From NCBI GenBank assembly GCA_046760445.1, contig JBHIEE010000125.1, positions 1-7,630 of the forward strand: a stretch of 7,630 nt of DNA. The letters are read 5' to 3'. The DNA comes from JBHIEE01 sp046760445. GTDB taxonomy: Bacteria > Acidobacteriota > Aminicenantia > JdFR-78. Shown piece after piece: positions 1-5,984 of this stretch. Position 1 is the first letter of the stretch. The number at the start of each line of letters is the position of its first letter. The notes under the pieces were generated by a model. The model was not told the origin of the DNA, did not search any database, and saw nothing but the letters and a program-made list of their open reading frames with translations. Both the position numbers and the translations under genes were made by a program.

Positions 1-281
1 CTGACATCTCTTGAAATAAGGAACATAGAAGAGCGAACATCATGCTGGGTTTGGGCTAATTGCTGTTGGTCAACAGCCAGTTTATTGCTTCTGACATAAA
101 GAGTGAGAGCACCAACAACAAAAATGACCATTACTGCTGTAGCTACTACAAGCTCAGCTAAAGTAAATCCTCTATTAGTGCTGCGGTGTTGCAGTGCTAC
201 AGTGCTGCAGGAACTGACAACCGGTAATCTGGAATTGATAATTGATAATTGATAATTGGAAATTTTTTGTTTATTAGTCAT
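1..281 (-). CDS. PilW/GspJ-like prepilin, partial (C-terminus beyond left edge)
   Basis: This gene reads leftwards off the window, leaving 93 complete codons. The product is a type IV prepilin or pseudopilin inserted in the inner membrane and processed by prepilin peptidase. The cleavage site is visible as NRG|FTLAE, with Gly38 before the cut and Glu at mature position 5, followed by a hydrophobic helix (about residues 39-60). The next stretch, with a Gln-rich amphipathic segment ending in LISRDVR, resembles PilW/GspJ proteins. The ATG at 279-281 is fixed by GGAGG five bases upstream; no ATG, GTG or TTG lies nearer the cleavage site. The leader is therefore 38 residues, far above the usual 6-15, and is largely encoded by two tandem repeats (residues about 8-17 and 25-35). 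It lies 37 bp downstream of the PilV-like gene, as third gene of the operon. PilW-type pilus versus GspJ-type secretion role cannot be decided here. Confidence 0.85.
   Translation of the reverse strand, partial: MTNKQKISNYQLSIINSRLPVVSSCSTVALQHRSTNRGFTLAELVVATAVMVIFVVGALTLYVRSNKLAVDQQQLAQTQHDVRSSMFLISRDV
177..208. repeat. 8-bp tandem repeat (AGTGCTGC x4) inside a prepilin leader
   Basis: Four consecutive octamers read AGTGCTGC, GGTGTTGC, AGTGCTAC and AGTGCTGC on the plus strand. On the coding (minus) strand they are GCAGCACT-type units and encode residues about 25-35 of the PilW-like leader. They are GC-richer than the surroundings and look like an intergenic repeat captured by a coding region. 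Confidence 0.85.
233..258. repeat. 7-bp tandem repeat (AATTGAT x3.7) inside a prepilin leader
   Basis: Three perfect AATTGAT heptamers are followed by a partial AATTG. On the minus strand this is the ATCAATT-type repeat and encodes residues about 8-17 of the PilW-like leader. Three units equal 21 bases, so multiples of three preserve the frame, whereas gain or loss of a single unit would shift it. Confidence 0.9.
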
Positions 282-286
282 TGTTT

Positions 287-291
287 CCTCC
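287..291 (-). promoter_or_regulatory. Shine-Dalgarno GGAGG of the PilW-like gene
   Basis: On the minus strand GGAGG (within GAGGGAGG) stands five bases before the ATG at 279-281. It settles the start codon of the PilW-like gene and therefore shows that the repeat-containing leader is translated. Confidence 0.85.
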
Positions 292-318
292 CTCAATAAT
301 TTTATATTTCTTAAAGTA

Positions 319-726
319 TTATCGGGAAACAATTGTTCTGATATCCGCCTTAGGGCTGCTAGGATCACCAAAAGTATTTAATTCTGAATATACTCTTACC
401 CAAATCAGAAATTGGCCCGGTGTTCCAACAATCACATCAGTTTCTCTCCGAAATTCATTTATACCATCACTATTTAAGTCTAAATTCTCTATTACAGGAG
501 AATTATTCATCCAAGTACTCAAATCATTTAAAGTCAAATTTCTTAAGACATCAATTTGCTGCTGTGCTAAAAAATTGGCATTAGTCACTACATCTGAATG
601 AGCATTATTAACTAAGCCGAGAATAAAAAGCTGAGCTAAAACTAATAAAGCCAGAGATAGAAGGAAAACAGCCACAATAGTCTCTATAAACGAAAAGCCA
701 TTTTCTTTTTTATCCTTTTTTCTCAT
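319..726 (-). CDS. PilV/GspI-like prepilin
   Basis: A complete 135-residue type IV prepilin-like protein. It has a short basic leader (MRKKDKKENG), a cleavage site after Gly10 (G|FSFIE, with Glu at mature position 5) and one hydrophobic helix at about residues 11-38 that would anchor it in the inner membrane and pack into the pilus core. The short globular part and second position in the operon fit PilV/GspI. Residues 83-91 carry D-x-N-x-D-G-x-x-E, which resembles a calcium-binding loop. A longer reading from a TTG at 747 exists, but the ATG at 724-726 lies one base after the stop of the GspH-like gene and has AGGAG seven bases upstream, so I choose it. The product probably acts with the flanking GspH-like and PilW-like proteins as a minor pilin or pseudopilin. 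Confidence 0.88.
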   Translation of the reverse strand: MRKKDKKENGFSFIETIVAVFLLSLALLVLAQLFILGLVNNAHSDVVTNANFLAQQQIDVLRNLTLNDLSTWMNNSPVIENLDLNSDGINEFRRETDVIVGTPGQFLIWVRVYSELNTFGDPSSPKADIRTIVSR

Positions 727-727
727 T

Positions 728-1249
728 TTATGACTCCTGTTTTTCAATATTAATCGACCCTCCTATCATCACCCTGATTAATCTGAGGTCTTCTACTCCC
801 ACATAGTGAGTTAAATTAGGATTCTGAAGAGTGATAGTTCCTTCTCTATCAGCAAAACCTAAGGAATTGAAGACTACCTGGTCATCAACATTAATTGCTT
901 CTAAGGTATCAGGATCAGGAAGACTAATATTATCAATTGTTAAGGGTGAAGGTATTTGCTTGGTTAAGATTATGTCCCATTGACTGGTCGTGTAGTTATA
1001 TACACTCAATGTCCAACTATTTTGAGCAAGATCAAAAGAAACACTATAAATTGTTTTATTCCTGATTGCTTGAAATTTTGCTCTCTGAAGAGTGGTTAAG
1101 ATCTCCCTCCCTGTGTCATCTAATTTTCTTTTTTCTAAATTAGTTCTTATTGCTGGATATCCCAAAGCAAGCATTACTCCTAAAATAGCAAGGATAATTA
1201 AAGTTTCGATTAGAGTAAATCCTTTGTTTTGTTTTTTCCATATTTTCAT
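728..1249 (-). CDS. GspH/FimT-like prepilin
   Basis: A complete 173-residue pseudopilin or minor pilin. The basic leader (MKIWKKQNKG) is followed by the prepilin peptidase site G10|FTLIE with Glu at mature position 5, and by a hydrophobic helix at about residues 11-33. The segment at residues 54-64 (LQRAKFQAIRN) is typical of the GspH/FimT family, as is a later stretch of the type VVFNSLGFADREGTITL. The C-terminal part should be the beta-rich globular head. It is the first visible gene of the leftward operon; the PilV-like gene starts one base beyond its stop. The ATG start has only a weak AAAG-like sequence upstream, unlike the strong sites of the two following genes. The GspH/FimT assignment is secure at family level; whether it serves a pilus or a type II secretion system is not shown. 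Confidence 0.92.
   Translation of the reverse strand: MKIWKKQNKGFTLIETLIILAILGVMLALGYPAIRTNLEKRKLDDTGREILTTLQRAKFQAIRNKTIYSVSFDLAQNSWTLSVYNYTTSQWDIILTKQIPSPLTIDNISLPDPDTLEAINVDDQVVFNSLGFADREGTITLQNPNLTHYVGVEDLRLIRVMIGGSINIEKQES
734..738 (-). promoter_or_regulatory. Shine-Dalgarno AGGAG of the PilV-like gene
   Basis: On the minus strand AGGAG lies inside the last codons of the GspH-like gene, seven bases before the ATG at 724-726. This decides the start against the upstream TTG at 745-747 and indicates coupled translation of the two genes. Confidence 0.85.
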
Positions 1250-1521
1250 AGCACTTTACTATTATGCAAAATTGAGGCCAAAATAAAAATTTTTTGCAGA
1301 AATTTTTATCTTATTTATTTTTAATGAGTTACAGATTATAGTTGAGCTTAAAGATTTAAAAATAATTTTTAAGATTAGAATCTTAAAAATTATTGTGTAA
1401 AAAAGTAACAGTTTGAGAACCAAATTTCCTATAGAATATCTCTATTGAATTTTTTTTAAGATTATGATATTGATTAGAAATCAAAAAATTAAGCTTAGCT
1501 GAAGAAACTAAAAATTAGAAG
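1250..1521. other. Divergent intergenic region between the prepilin operon and the membrane protein
   Basis: These 272 bases should hold the promoters of both the leftward prepilin operon and the rightward membrane protein. The stretch is very AT-rich. It contains a perfect 34-bp palindrome (1361-1394) and repeated short words: AAGATT at 1351, 1371 and 1458, its complement AATCTT at 1379, and ATTAGAA at 1374, 1473 and 1514. A TATAAT on the minus strand (1335-1340) and TAGAAT on the plus strand (1432-1437) could be -10 elements, but neither has a convincing -35 at proper spacing, so I do not call promoters. No small ORF with a ribosome binding site was seen. Confidence 0.6.
1361..1394. repeat. 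Perfect 34-bp palindrome in the divergent intergenic region
   Basis: The left arm AATAATTTTTAAGATT (1361-1376) and the right arm AATCTTAAAAATTATT (1379-1394) are exact inverted copies separated by AG. Each arm holds one G or C, so the RNA hairpin would be weak. No strong T-run follows on either strand and both flanking genes point away from it, so it is unlikely to be a terminator. A dimeric operator site or a cruciform-forming element is more plausible. Confidence 0.85.
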
Positions 1522-3336
1522 ATGCCTCTTCAAAATAAAACTTCATTAACAATAATTTCCCTTATTTTTTTATTTTTTCTTGGATTTTCACTTTTCATTA
1601 ATTTACCAGCTGTCCAACGAGGCTGGCTTTTTAGCGATGAGTCAATCTATTACATTATGAGCCAAAGCATTGCTTATGACGGCGATCTCGAATATACCAA
1701 AAAAGACTTGGTACGATTTTACTGGGACTTTCCTGGGGGACCCCAAGGAATCTTTCTAAAAAAAACTGAGAGCGGCAGAATTTTTTATGCTAAATCTTTT
1801 GCCTATCCTCTCTTCGTTTCTATTTTTGTTAAATTTTTTAACTATCATGGCTTTTTTATTTTCCACTCGTGTTTATTATTCCTTATTTTATTAATGGGAT
1901 ATTATTTTTTATCTTCAAAAAATAACCTAACAATCTCTCTAATTTACACCCTGACCTTTCTCTTCGCCTCAATTGCGATTATCTATTTTATCTGGATAAC
2001 AGGGGAATTTTTCAACCTGTTTTTGGTTTTCTCAATCATATTTCTCTGGGTATATAAATTAATAAAAGAGAATAAAGCTCAAATTTCTAATAATAATCAA
2101 CACGAAATCAAAAATTCATTTATCAAAAATTTTCTAATATCTGATAATTCGGATTATCTCGCTTCATTTCTGGTTGGAATTGCTACTTTCTCTAAACCAC
2201 CAAACATTCTCTTAATAGGACCTCTTTTCATTTATTCTTTTTTTAATAAAAGATGGATGAAATCAATAATCATTCTTCTAATTTTTTCTCTAACTGTAGG
2301 AGCCTTTTTTGGAGTAAATTATCTTCTCACCTCTGACTTGAATTACATGGGAGGCGAGAGAAAAACATTCCTTTTTAAATTTCCCTTTGAGCAAGAAGGA
2401 TATAGCTTTGACTCCTTAGGTCATTTAATGACTTCAGAAGATTATTTCAAAAAACATCCGATTAATCTAAAAATTATTATTTATAATATTTTTTATTTCT
2501 TTTTCGGTCGATTCTCTGGCATTGTCTGGTATTTTTTCCCTGCTTTTCTTGCTTTGCTATTATTTCTATTTTCCAGAGAGAAAAAATTATATCAATGGTT
2601 AATTTTAGCCACTATCTTGGGAGAAATTTTAATCTATGTTATTCTTATGCCAGACAATTATATTGGAGGTGGAGGGACACTGGGGAACAGATATTTTCTA
2701 AATATTTATCCTTTATTCTTCTTTCTCCCGAATTTAACTAAATCCAAAAAAGAGATCATCCTTAGCTGGATCGTGGCTGGAGTCTTACTTTCTCAAATTC
2801 TATTAAATCCATTCTCCTCTTCTTCCTATCCAGCTACTCATGCCAAAAAATTTCCTTTTAAAATTTTTCCTGTGGAAAAGACTTTAATCAATACTTTACC
2901 AACCAACACCAATCCGTCAGCTTTTGGTATAAATTTTGGCTATCCGCCAAATCGACATCGCCTCTATTTCTTAGACGATAATTTCCACAAAAAACAAGGC
3001 AATGGATTCTGGACTTATGGTGATTCAACCTCAGAAATATTGCTGAGAACTTACTACCCTATAAAAAAAATCCGATTTAAAATTACCAACAATGGACGCC
3101 TTGCCAATAAAGCTTTCGTCAAAGTAGATGGGGCTAAGAAAGAAATAATCCTTCATAATAAAGAAAAGAAAGAGATTGATTTTACTACTGGTTCAGGCTT
3201 CAAATTTGGCGGATCCTATATTTATCATCTTAAAATTAAATCAGCTAAAGGAGCTATTCCTTATTTTGAAAACAAAAAAAGCAATGATCGCCGATTTTTA
3301 GGTGTTTTTGTAGAAATTGAAGTAGTTCCAAAATGA
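1522..3336 (+). CDS. Polytopic membrane protein, probable GT-C-fold glycosyltransferase
   Basis: A 604-residue integral membrane protein. A first transmembrane segment (about residues 9-28) is followed by an outer loop with Asp39-Glu40 in SDESIYY, the place where GT-C glycosyltransferases (GT39/ArnT/PMT-like) carry their acidic catalytic residue. Further hydrophobic segments cover about 94-183, 209-270, 310-377 and 395-432. The last 170 residues are soluble and contain FLDD followed by a GFWTYG stretch and a beta-rich end, presumably outside the membrane. By family analogy it would move a sugar from a polyprenyl-phosphate carrier to a glycan, lipid or protein; acceptor and sugar cannot be read from sequence. 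I expected no better than a generic family match. The ATG is preceded only by a weak AGAAG. asnB follows on the same strand after 193 bp. Confidence 0.72.
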   Translation: MPLQNKTSLTIISLIFLFFLGFSLFINLPAVQRGWLFSDESIYYIMSQSIAYDGDLEYTKKDLVRFYWDFPGGPQGIFLKKTESGRIFYAKSFAYPLFVSIFVKFFNYHGFFIFHSCLLFLILLMGYYFLSSKNNLTISLIYTLTFLFASIAIIYFIWITGEFFNLFLVFSIIFLWVYKLIKENKAQISNNNQHEIKNSFIKNFLISDNSDYLASFLVGIATFSKPPNILLIGPLFIYSFFNKRWMKSIIILLIFSLTVGAFFGVNYLLTSDLNYMGGERKTFLFKFPFEQEGYSFDSLGHLMTSEDYFKKHPINLKIIIYNIFYFFFGRFSGIVWYFFPAFLALLLFLFSREKKLYQWLILATILGEILIYVILMPDNYIGGGGTLGNRYFLNIYPLFFFLPNLTKSKKEIILSWIVAGVLLSQILLNPFSSSSYPATHAKKFPFKIFPVEKTLINTLPTNTNPSAFGINFGYPPNRHRLYFLDDNFHKKQGNGFWTYGDSTSEILLRTYYPIKKIRFKITNNGRLANKAFVKVDGAKKEIILHNKEKKEIDFTTGSGFKFGGSYIYHLKIKSAKGAIPYFENKKSNDRRFLGVFVEIEVVPK

Positions 3337-3419
3337 ATATGTGTTTATGACTAAATAAAAATGCAAAAATAAAAAATCAAAATGACAGAGCAAAAATTAA
3401 ATATTGCATATTCGAGTAT

Positions 3420-3466
3420 TTGTTATTCGGATAAATATTTATGATTCAACGATTAACGAATAACAA
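3420..3466. repeat. Inverted repeat between the membrane protein gene and asnB
   Basis: TTGTTATTCG (3420-3429) and CGAATAACAA (3457-3466) are exact 10-bp inverted copies with a 27-base loop. TTAACGAA also occurs twice nearby (3453-3460 and 3468-3475). The element is AT-rich, lies in the 193-bp gap, and has no T-run that would make a terminator. It resembles degenerate intergenic repeat sequence. Confidence 0.6.
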
Positions 3467-3497
3467 TTTAACGAATTCATCTTTATGCTTTATTGGA

Positions 3498-3522
3498 ATT
3501 TGTGATTTGAAATTTGGGATTT
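3498..3522. repeat. 7-bp tandem repeat (ATTTGNN x3.6) just before asnB
   Basis: ATTTGTG, ATTTGAA and ATTTGGG follow each other without a gap, then ATTT. The repeat ends seven bases before the asnB ATG, covering the place where a ribosome binding site would lie. The only G-rich stretch upstream, TTGGGA, is part of the repeat and lies about 10 bases from the start. Confidence 0.75.
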
Positions 3523-3529
3523 ATTAATA

Positions 3530-5431
3530 ATGTGTGGTATTTGCGGAATTATCAAACCAGATAAGAATCAATCTATTCCACTTCAAATTATAAAATCTAT
3601 GTGTCAAACTATTATTCATCGCGGGCCCGACGATGAAGGCATTTTTCTTGAAAAAAACATTGCTTTGGGAGCTCGACGATTAAGCATAATTGATTTAATC
3701 AGTGGTCATCAACCACTTTCCAATGAAGATAAAACAATCTGGATTACTTATAATGGAGAAATTTATAATTTTCCAGAGCTAAAAAAGGAATTGGAAAAAA
3801 GAGGACATAAATTCAGAACAAAAAGTGATACTGAAACAGTTGTTCATAGTTACGAAGAGTGGGGAGAAGAATTTGTCAACAAATTAAGAGGAATGTTTGC
3901 TTTTGCTATCTGGGATGGAAAAAATAATAAATTAATTCTGGTTAGAGATCGAATAGGAATCAAGCCTTTATATTATACTTTATTGAACGATGGAACACTA
4001 ATTTTCGGCTCTGAAATAAAAGCAACTTTAAAATATCCAGGCATAGTCCGTGAAATTGACCCTCACGCTTTAGATTTTTTTCTAACCTTAGAATATATTC
4101 CTGCCCCATATTCTATTTTTAAAGACATCCATAAACTGCTGCCCGGGCATTTATTGATTTATCACAATGGTCAAATTAATTTAAAAAAATACTGGGAAGT
4201 TGAAAAATATAGTCTCCAAAAATCAAAAATGTCCAGCCAAAATGTCAAACAATATTGTGACGAACTTTATCATCTTCTCAAAGAATCAGTCAAATTAAGA
4301 CTGCTCAGTGATGTTCCCCTTGGTTGCTTCTTAAGCGGTGGAATTGATTCAAGCTCAATTGTGGGACTAATGAGTGAATTGGGAGTCAAGCCAATAAAAA
4401 CTTTCTCCATCGGCTTTGAGGAAGTCTCCTATAATGAATTAAAATACGCTCGCCTCATTGCTCAAAAATTCCAGACCGAGCACCATGAATTCACCATCAA
4501 ACCAGAAGTTATTGATTTAACCGAGAAATTAATCAATCACTTAGATGAACCTTTTGGAGATTTTTCTATTTTCCCTACCTATCTTGTCTCTAAAATCGCT
4601 CGAGAGTATGTCACGGTTATCCTTTCTGGGGATGGAGGTGATGAAGTGTTCGGAGGATACGAACATTATTTAGCTCAGAAATTAGCTCAAACTCCTTTTT
4701 CTCTTCCTTTTAATCGTCTAATCCCATTTCTTTTAAAACCATTTCCTCCTCAATCAAAGAAAAAAGGGCTGTGGAATAAATTGAAAAGATACGGGCAAGG
4801 ATTTGAGCATCCTGAGCGGTTAAGACATTTTCGCTGGATGATGTTTTTAACTTTAAAGGAAAAAGAAAAATTATATTCTCCTTATTTTGTTAATCAGTTG
4901 AAAAACCTTGGCGAGTTATTAGAAAGAGCACCTTTAAAAGAATATTTTGAAAAAATAAAGGGATTAGATGAAATAAATAGTGAACTATACTTAGATTTAA
5001 AAACTTATCTGGCCGATGATATTTTAGTTAAAGTAGACAGAATGAGTATGGCTACTTCTTTGGAAACAAGGGTTCCTTTATTAGACCATAAGTTAGTCGA
5101 GTTTGCCTTCAGTCTTCCAGGTAATTTAAAACTTAGGGGCTTTACTTCTAAATGGATATTCAAAAAAACTATGGAGCGTCTTTTACCAAAAGAAAATATC
5201 TATCGCAGCAAAGAAGGCTTTAGCATTCCTATTAAGAATTGGCTAAAAAAAGAATTAAAAGAATTAATGTTTGATTTTCTCGATGAGAAAAGAATCGAGT
5301 CTTCCGGCTTTTTCAATTATCCATTTATAAAAAAAATGATTGATGAGCATTTGAAAGGAAAAGAAAATCACAGCCATCGCTTATGGGCTTTGCTTGTCTT
5401 TGAAATGTGGCAAAAAAATTATTTAGGATAG
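3530..5431 (+). CDS. asnB: Asparagine synthetase, glutamine-hydrolysing (AsnB type)
   Basis: A full-length 633-residue class II glutamine amidotransferase that makes asparagine from aspartate, glutamine and ATP in the cytosol. After removal of Met, Cys2 of MCGICGI is the N-terminal nucleophile. Glutaminase-site motifs follow: HRGPDDEG, RLSIIDL, YNGEIYN (Asn75, Gly76, Glu77) and SDTE (Asp100). The synthetase domain has the PP-loop SGGIDSS (Ser269-Ser275), GDGGDE (Gly367-Glu372) and SLETRVPLLD (from Ser510). All key residues are intact. The start is fixed by the catalytic Cys, although no clear ribosome binding site precedes it. Related proteins in surface-polysaccharide or exosortase loci amidate other substrates, and the upstream membrane glycosyltransferase-like gene leaves that open. 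AsnB proper is the simplest reading. It converges with the DUF4382 gene with 22 bp between stops and no visible terminator hairpin. Confidence 0.95.
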   Translation: MCGICGIIKPDKNQSIPLQIIKSMCQTIIHRGPDDEGIFLEKNIALGARRLSIIDLISGHQPLSNEDKTIWITYNGEIYNFPELKKELEKRGHKFRTKSDTETVVHSYEEWGEEFVNKLRGMFAFAIWDGKNNKLILVRDRIGIKPLYYTLLNDGTLIFGSEIKATLKYPGIVREIDPHALDFFLTLEYIPAPYSIFKDIHKLLPGHLLIYHNGQINLKKYWEVEKYSLQKSKMSSQNVKQYCDELYHLLKESVKLRLLSDVPLGCFLSGGIDSSSIVGLMSELGVKPIKTFSIGFEEVSYNELKYARLIAQKFQTEHHEFTIKPEVIDLTEKLINHLDEPFGDFSIFPTYLVSKIAREYVTVILSGDGGDEVFGGYEHYLAQKLAQTPFSLPFNRLIPFLLKPFPPQSKKKGLWNKLKRYGQGFEHPERLRHFRWMMFLTLKEKEKLYSPYFVNQLKNLGELLERAPLKEYFEKIKGLDEINSELYLDLKTYLADDILVKVDRMSMATSLETRVPLLDHKLVEFAFSLPGNLKLRGFTSKWIFKKTMERLLPKENIYRSKEGFSIPIKNWLKKELKELMFDFLDEKRIESSGFFNYPFIKKMIDEHLKGKENHSHRLWALLVFEMWQKNYLG

Positions 5432-5453
5432 TCTTTCTCGTTTTTAAATGTAA

Positions 5454-5939
5454 TTAACTCACACTTTCCACTCTAATAACCGGCCGAAGGATATAAATCT
5501 TAGTCACTCCAGTTCCAGTAACTAAAATTGAATGTTCAGCTTCAAAGTCCAGCACTATCTTGGTTTTCTCTTCTCCTTTGATCTCAAAAACTATTGGAAT
5601 TTTCACCTCTTCACTTGGCACAACCATTTGATGAGATTCTCCTTCAATTACAATTTCACCAGAACTAATAGAAAGACGAATTTGAGTATACATTCCCTCA
5701 TCCATACTTGTATCTAATAAAAGTTCCTGCTTTTCTCTTAGTTTTAATAAATCGTAGGTCCGACTCGTCTCAGACACAGTTATAAAACCTGTCTCTGTCT
5801 TTTGAACCCTTACTTGATTAATTGTAATATAAATATTATCTGCATCCTCAACTGGGGTATCTTTTAAGTAAATTTGAAAATTGCCTGTTTGTTTGAAAAG
5901 AGAACAGGAAATCAAAATAAAAATAGCTAAAATAGCCAA
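5454..5939 (-). CDS. DUF4382-type putative lipoprotein
   Basis: A small protein of about 161 residues. It starts with a hydrophobic stretch ending in the lipobox-like LISC (Cys12), suggesting a lipid-anchored exported protein. The rest matches the pattern of DUF4382: GNFQIYLKDTPV near residues 19-30, then NQVRV, a YDLLKL segment, and EGMYTQIRLSI near residues 81-91, ending in beta-rich sequence. The function of this family is unknown to me. The start is uncertain: the TTG at 5937-5939 is the only usual start codon between an in-frame stop (5961-5963) and the signal, it has no ribosome binding site, and the resulting signal peptide lacks the normal Lys/Arg n-region. It lies 45 bp downstream of tilS, same strand, and could be co-transcribed; no functional link to tilS is evident. 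Confidence 0.75.
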   Translation of the reverse strand: MAILAIFILISCSLFKQTGNFQIYLKDTPVEDADNIYITINQVRVQKTETGFITVSETSRTYDLLKLREKQELLLDTSMDEGMYTQIRLSISSGEIVIEGESHQMVVPSEEVKIPIVFEIKGEEKTKIVLDFEAEHSILVTGTGVTKIYILRPVIRVESVS

Positions 5940-5984
5940 TCCAATAATTGGAATTATTGATTATTCTAGATAAAACAAAATCGA

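Noticed and set aside
177..258. A CRISPR-like array in the short repeats
   Set aside because: Units are 7-8 bp, contiguous and without spacers.
281..601. Open frame of 106 codons on the plus strand
   Set aside because: It lies antisense to the PilV-like gene, has no recognisable domain or ribosome binding site, and is a shadow of that gene.
724..747. A longer PilV-like reading starting at TTG 745-747, overlapping the GspH-like gene by 20 bases
   Set aside because: No ribosome binding site precedes it, whereas the ATG at 724-726 has AGGAG at seven bases and gives a normal 10-residue prepilin leader.
1092..1286. Open frame of 64 codons on the plus strand
   Set aside because: It is antisense to the N-terminal half of the GspH-like gene; its hydrophobic look mirrors the prepilin helix.
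1361..1394. The 34-bp palindrome as a transcription terminator
   Set aside because: The flanking genes diverge, the stem is almost pure A-T and no strong T-run follows on either strand.
3337..3529. A riboswitch or T-box leader upstream of asnB
   Set aside because: No conserved leader motif or terminator/antiterminator pair is visible; the gap holds only AT-rich repeat-like sequence.
5432..5453. A shared bidirectional terminator between asnB and the DUF4382 gene
   Set aside because: The 22-bp gap contains a short T-run but no stem that I can pair.
5532..5717. Open frame of 61 codons on the plus strand
   Set aside because: It is antisense to the DUF4382 gene and shows no features of its own.
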